64,000 nt of DNA from Methylophilaceae bacterium (GTDB lineage Bacteria > Pseudomonadota > Gammaproteobacteria > Burkholderiales > Methylophilaceae), in NCBI GenBank assembly GCA_905339275.1, contig CAJPFK010000004.1, positions 62,001 to 126,000 on the forward strand, in the 5' to 3' direction. The position numbers and the translations under genes are program-made. The notes under the pieces are model-generated. The model was not told where the DNA came from, searched no databases, and worked only from the letters and a program-made list of their open reading frames with translations. How positions within the stretch are numbered: position 1 is the first letter of the stretch; each line of letters begins with the position of its first letter. This document shows, in pieces, positions 62,761 through 64,000 of this stretch.

Positions 62761-63801
62761 TCAGGCCTCGATCAATGCCGGAAATTTCGCTTGGTCGATT
62801 TCCAGAATGCAGGAGCCCCATGAGAGGCCGATACCAAAGCCTGACAGCAGCAATTGTTTTGGACCTTGCGCCAATTCGTCCCGGATGCGTGCGGTCATGG
62901 TGACCGGGATGGAGGCACCGCTGGTATTGCCGAAGTCGTGCAGGGTCGAAGGGACTTTTTCCGGCGGCAGGCCCAGTTTCTTGCGAATGGTTTCGTTGAT
63001 CATGCGGTTGGCCTGATGGAAAATAAAGTAGTCGATTTCATCCGCTGACTTGCCGGCGAAAGCCAGCAGTTGCTGCACGGCAGGCGGCACCCGCTGGGTG
63101 GAAAAGCTGAGCACGGCCGGGCCATCGAGATTGAGCTGGAGCTTGCTGGCTTCCCAGAAGCCATCCGTGGATTTTTCACCCATGAAATGTTCGAGCCGCG
63201 CAGGCTCGCGGTGGCCGCCGATCGGCATCATGATGGCCTGGTAGCCGCTCCCGTCGCTGTTGAGATCGAAATACACGGGTGGAGCTTCCGGGCTGTATTC
63301 CAGGGCTGTGGCGGTGCCGGCATCGGAAAAAAGCGGATCGTTCAGCCGGCCGGACTTGTCGCCAACCAGCAGCAGGGCTTTTTTCACGTTGCCGGCCGAG
63401 ATCATGCAGCCCAGGGTGTAAAGTCCGAAGGGATAGCCGGAACAGCCGAGATTGATATCAAAAGCAATGGTGTTCTGTCCGAGTTGCAACCGGTCCTGCA
63501 GGATAATGGCCGTGGAAGGCATCAGGTAGTCCGGTGACTGGGTGACGACAATCAGCGCATCCACCTCGGCTGGCTGCCAGCCGAGTTCCTGCATCAATGC
63601 CTGCGCGGCATTGAATGCAAGATCAGAGAAGCATTGCCATTCCGGGCACAGGCGGCGTTGCTGGATGCCGATGTTGCGAACCAGCCGCTCACGTTCGGAT
63701 TTGAGCTGCGGCGGGCAATCTTCAAGGTTGGAGACGATGCGTTTCGGTACGCAGGTCGCCATGCCGGCATAGCGTACATTGTTCAGGATGGATTGAGTCA
63801 T
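62761..63801 (-). CDS. 3-oxoacyl-ACP synthase III-like enzyme
   Basis: 346 residues, thiolase fold. Catalytic cysteine C120 in DINLGCSGYPFGL, catalytic His in FIFHQANRMINETI near 262, and Asn in DFGNTSGASIPVT near 290-302. KAS III enzymes condense a starter acyl-CoA with malonyl-ACP. The gene lies 4 bases after the ACP gene. Dedicated copies outside the fab cluster, with ACP and SDR, occur in flagellin and surface-glycan modification islands of pseudomonads. Confidence 0.85.
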   Translation of the reverse strand: MTQSILNNVRYAGMATCVPKRIVSNLEDCPPQLKSERERLVRNIGIQQRRLCPEWQCFSDLAFNAAQALMQELGWQPAEVDALIVVTQSPDYLMPSTAIILQDRLQLGQNTIAFDINLGCSGYPFGLYTLGCMISAGNVKKALLLVGDKSGRLNDPLFSDAGTATALEYSPEAPPVYFDLNSDGSGYQAIMMPIGGHREPARLEHFMGEKSTDGFWEASKLQLNLDGPAVLSFSTQRVPPAVQQLLAFAGKSADEIDYFIFHQANRMINETIRKKLGLPPEKVPSTLHDFGNTSGASIPVTMTARIRDELAQGPKQLLLSGFGIGLSWGSCILEIDQAKFPALIEA

Positions 63802-63805
63802 GGCC

Positions 63806-64000
63806 TCAGTTTACCAAAGCGTAGATATCCTGAATGCTTTTGCAATTGGCAAGGTCATTGCCGGTGATCGTTTTACCGTACTCCATATCACTCATGACGA
63901 TGATGCTGAGTGTTGCGAGCGAATCCCACTCCGGCAGCTCGCTCAACCGGGTATCCGGCAGGATGGGCACCGGGTTCTGGAAATCGACTGCCGAAGTGAA
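63806..64000 (-). CDS. Acyl carrier protein (C-terminal part; 5' end outside window)
   Basis: The last 64 residues of a small acidic protein. LSELPEWDSLATLSIIVM holds the DSL motif whose Ser accepts 4'-phosphopantetheine. The C-terminus ends QDIYALVN. Stop 4 bases before the KAS III-like start. A specialised carrier for the same pathway, rather than AcpP, because of its operon. Confidence 0.85.
   Translation of the reverse strand, partial: FTSAVDFQNPVPILPDTRLSELPEWDSLATLSIIVMSDMEYGKTITGNDLANCKSIQDIYALVN

Overview
The window is the replication-origin region of a betaproteobacterial chromosome, probably order Nitrosomonadales or a close relative. This is inferred from gene order (hemC-algR-algZ facing argH; gyrB-dnaN-dnaA back to back with rpmH-rnpA-yidD-yidC-mnmE; mnmG-rsmG-parA-parB-atpIBEFHAGDC-glmU-glmS), moderate GC content and protein character. 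No phage, complete insertion sequence or CRISPR array was seen.

Layout. 1-2482 (minus): start of hemC and an AlgZ/AlgR-type two-component system. 2514-5313 (plus): argH and a FimV-like membrane protein. 5332-5759 (minus): arsenate reductase whose last ~21 codons are cut off by a frameshift. 5842-11059 (minus): gyrB, dnaN, dnaA. 11380-15257 (plus): rpmH, rnpA, yidD, yidC, mnmE. Genes diverge from the dnaA/rpmH junction, DnaA boxes lie on both sides of dnaA, and three parS-type palindromes lie at 8.3, 15.8 and 17.1 kb, close to parAB at 19.8 kb. This is therefore an origin plus its segregation centromere. 15323-16899 (minus): a YegP-like protein and a cytochrome b / SHP-type cytochrome c pair. 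17256-32107 (plus): mnmG, rsmG, parA, parB, the full F1Fo ATP synthase operon, glmU, glmS.

32.1-47.2 kb is a mosaic of housekeeping and accessory genes. It holds a macro-domain protein, ettA, two tandem cupins, a minus-strand run argS-SPOR protein-dsbA-SDR-metC-like, priA, a frameshifted inverse autotransporter, a small lipoprotein and a BON/LysM protein, then hemE. Strong perfect palindromes and a degenerate copy of the hemE 3' end occur here. 47.2-56.7 kb (mostly minus): gltD, gltB, hemL, thiE, thiD, then rubredoxin (plus) and tRNA-Gly (minus).

56.8-64 kb (minus): a periplasmic catalase-like peroxidase, then a tightly packed operon entering from the right edge. It encodes an acyl carrier protein, a KAS III-like synthase, an SDR reductase, a NeuD/PglD-like acyltransferase, a glycosyltransferase-like/methyltransferase fusion, and a ParB-like/FkbM methyltransferase fusion. 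The content suggests a pathway that builds a short acyl group and decorates a surface sugar with acyl and methyl groups. This is the most likely place for little-described biology in the window.
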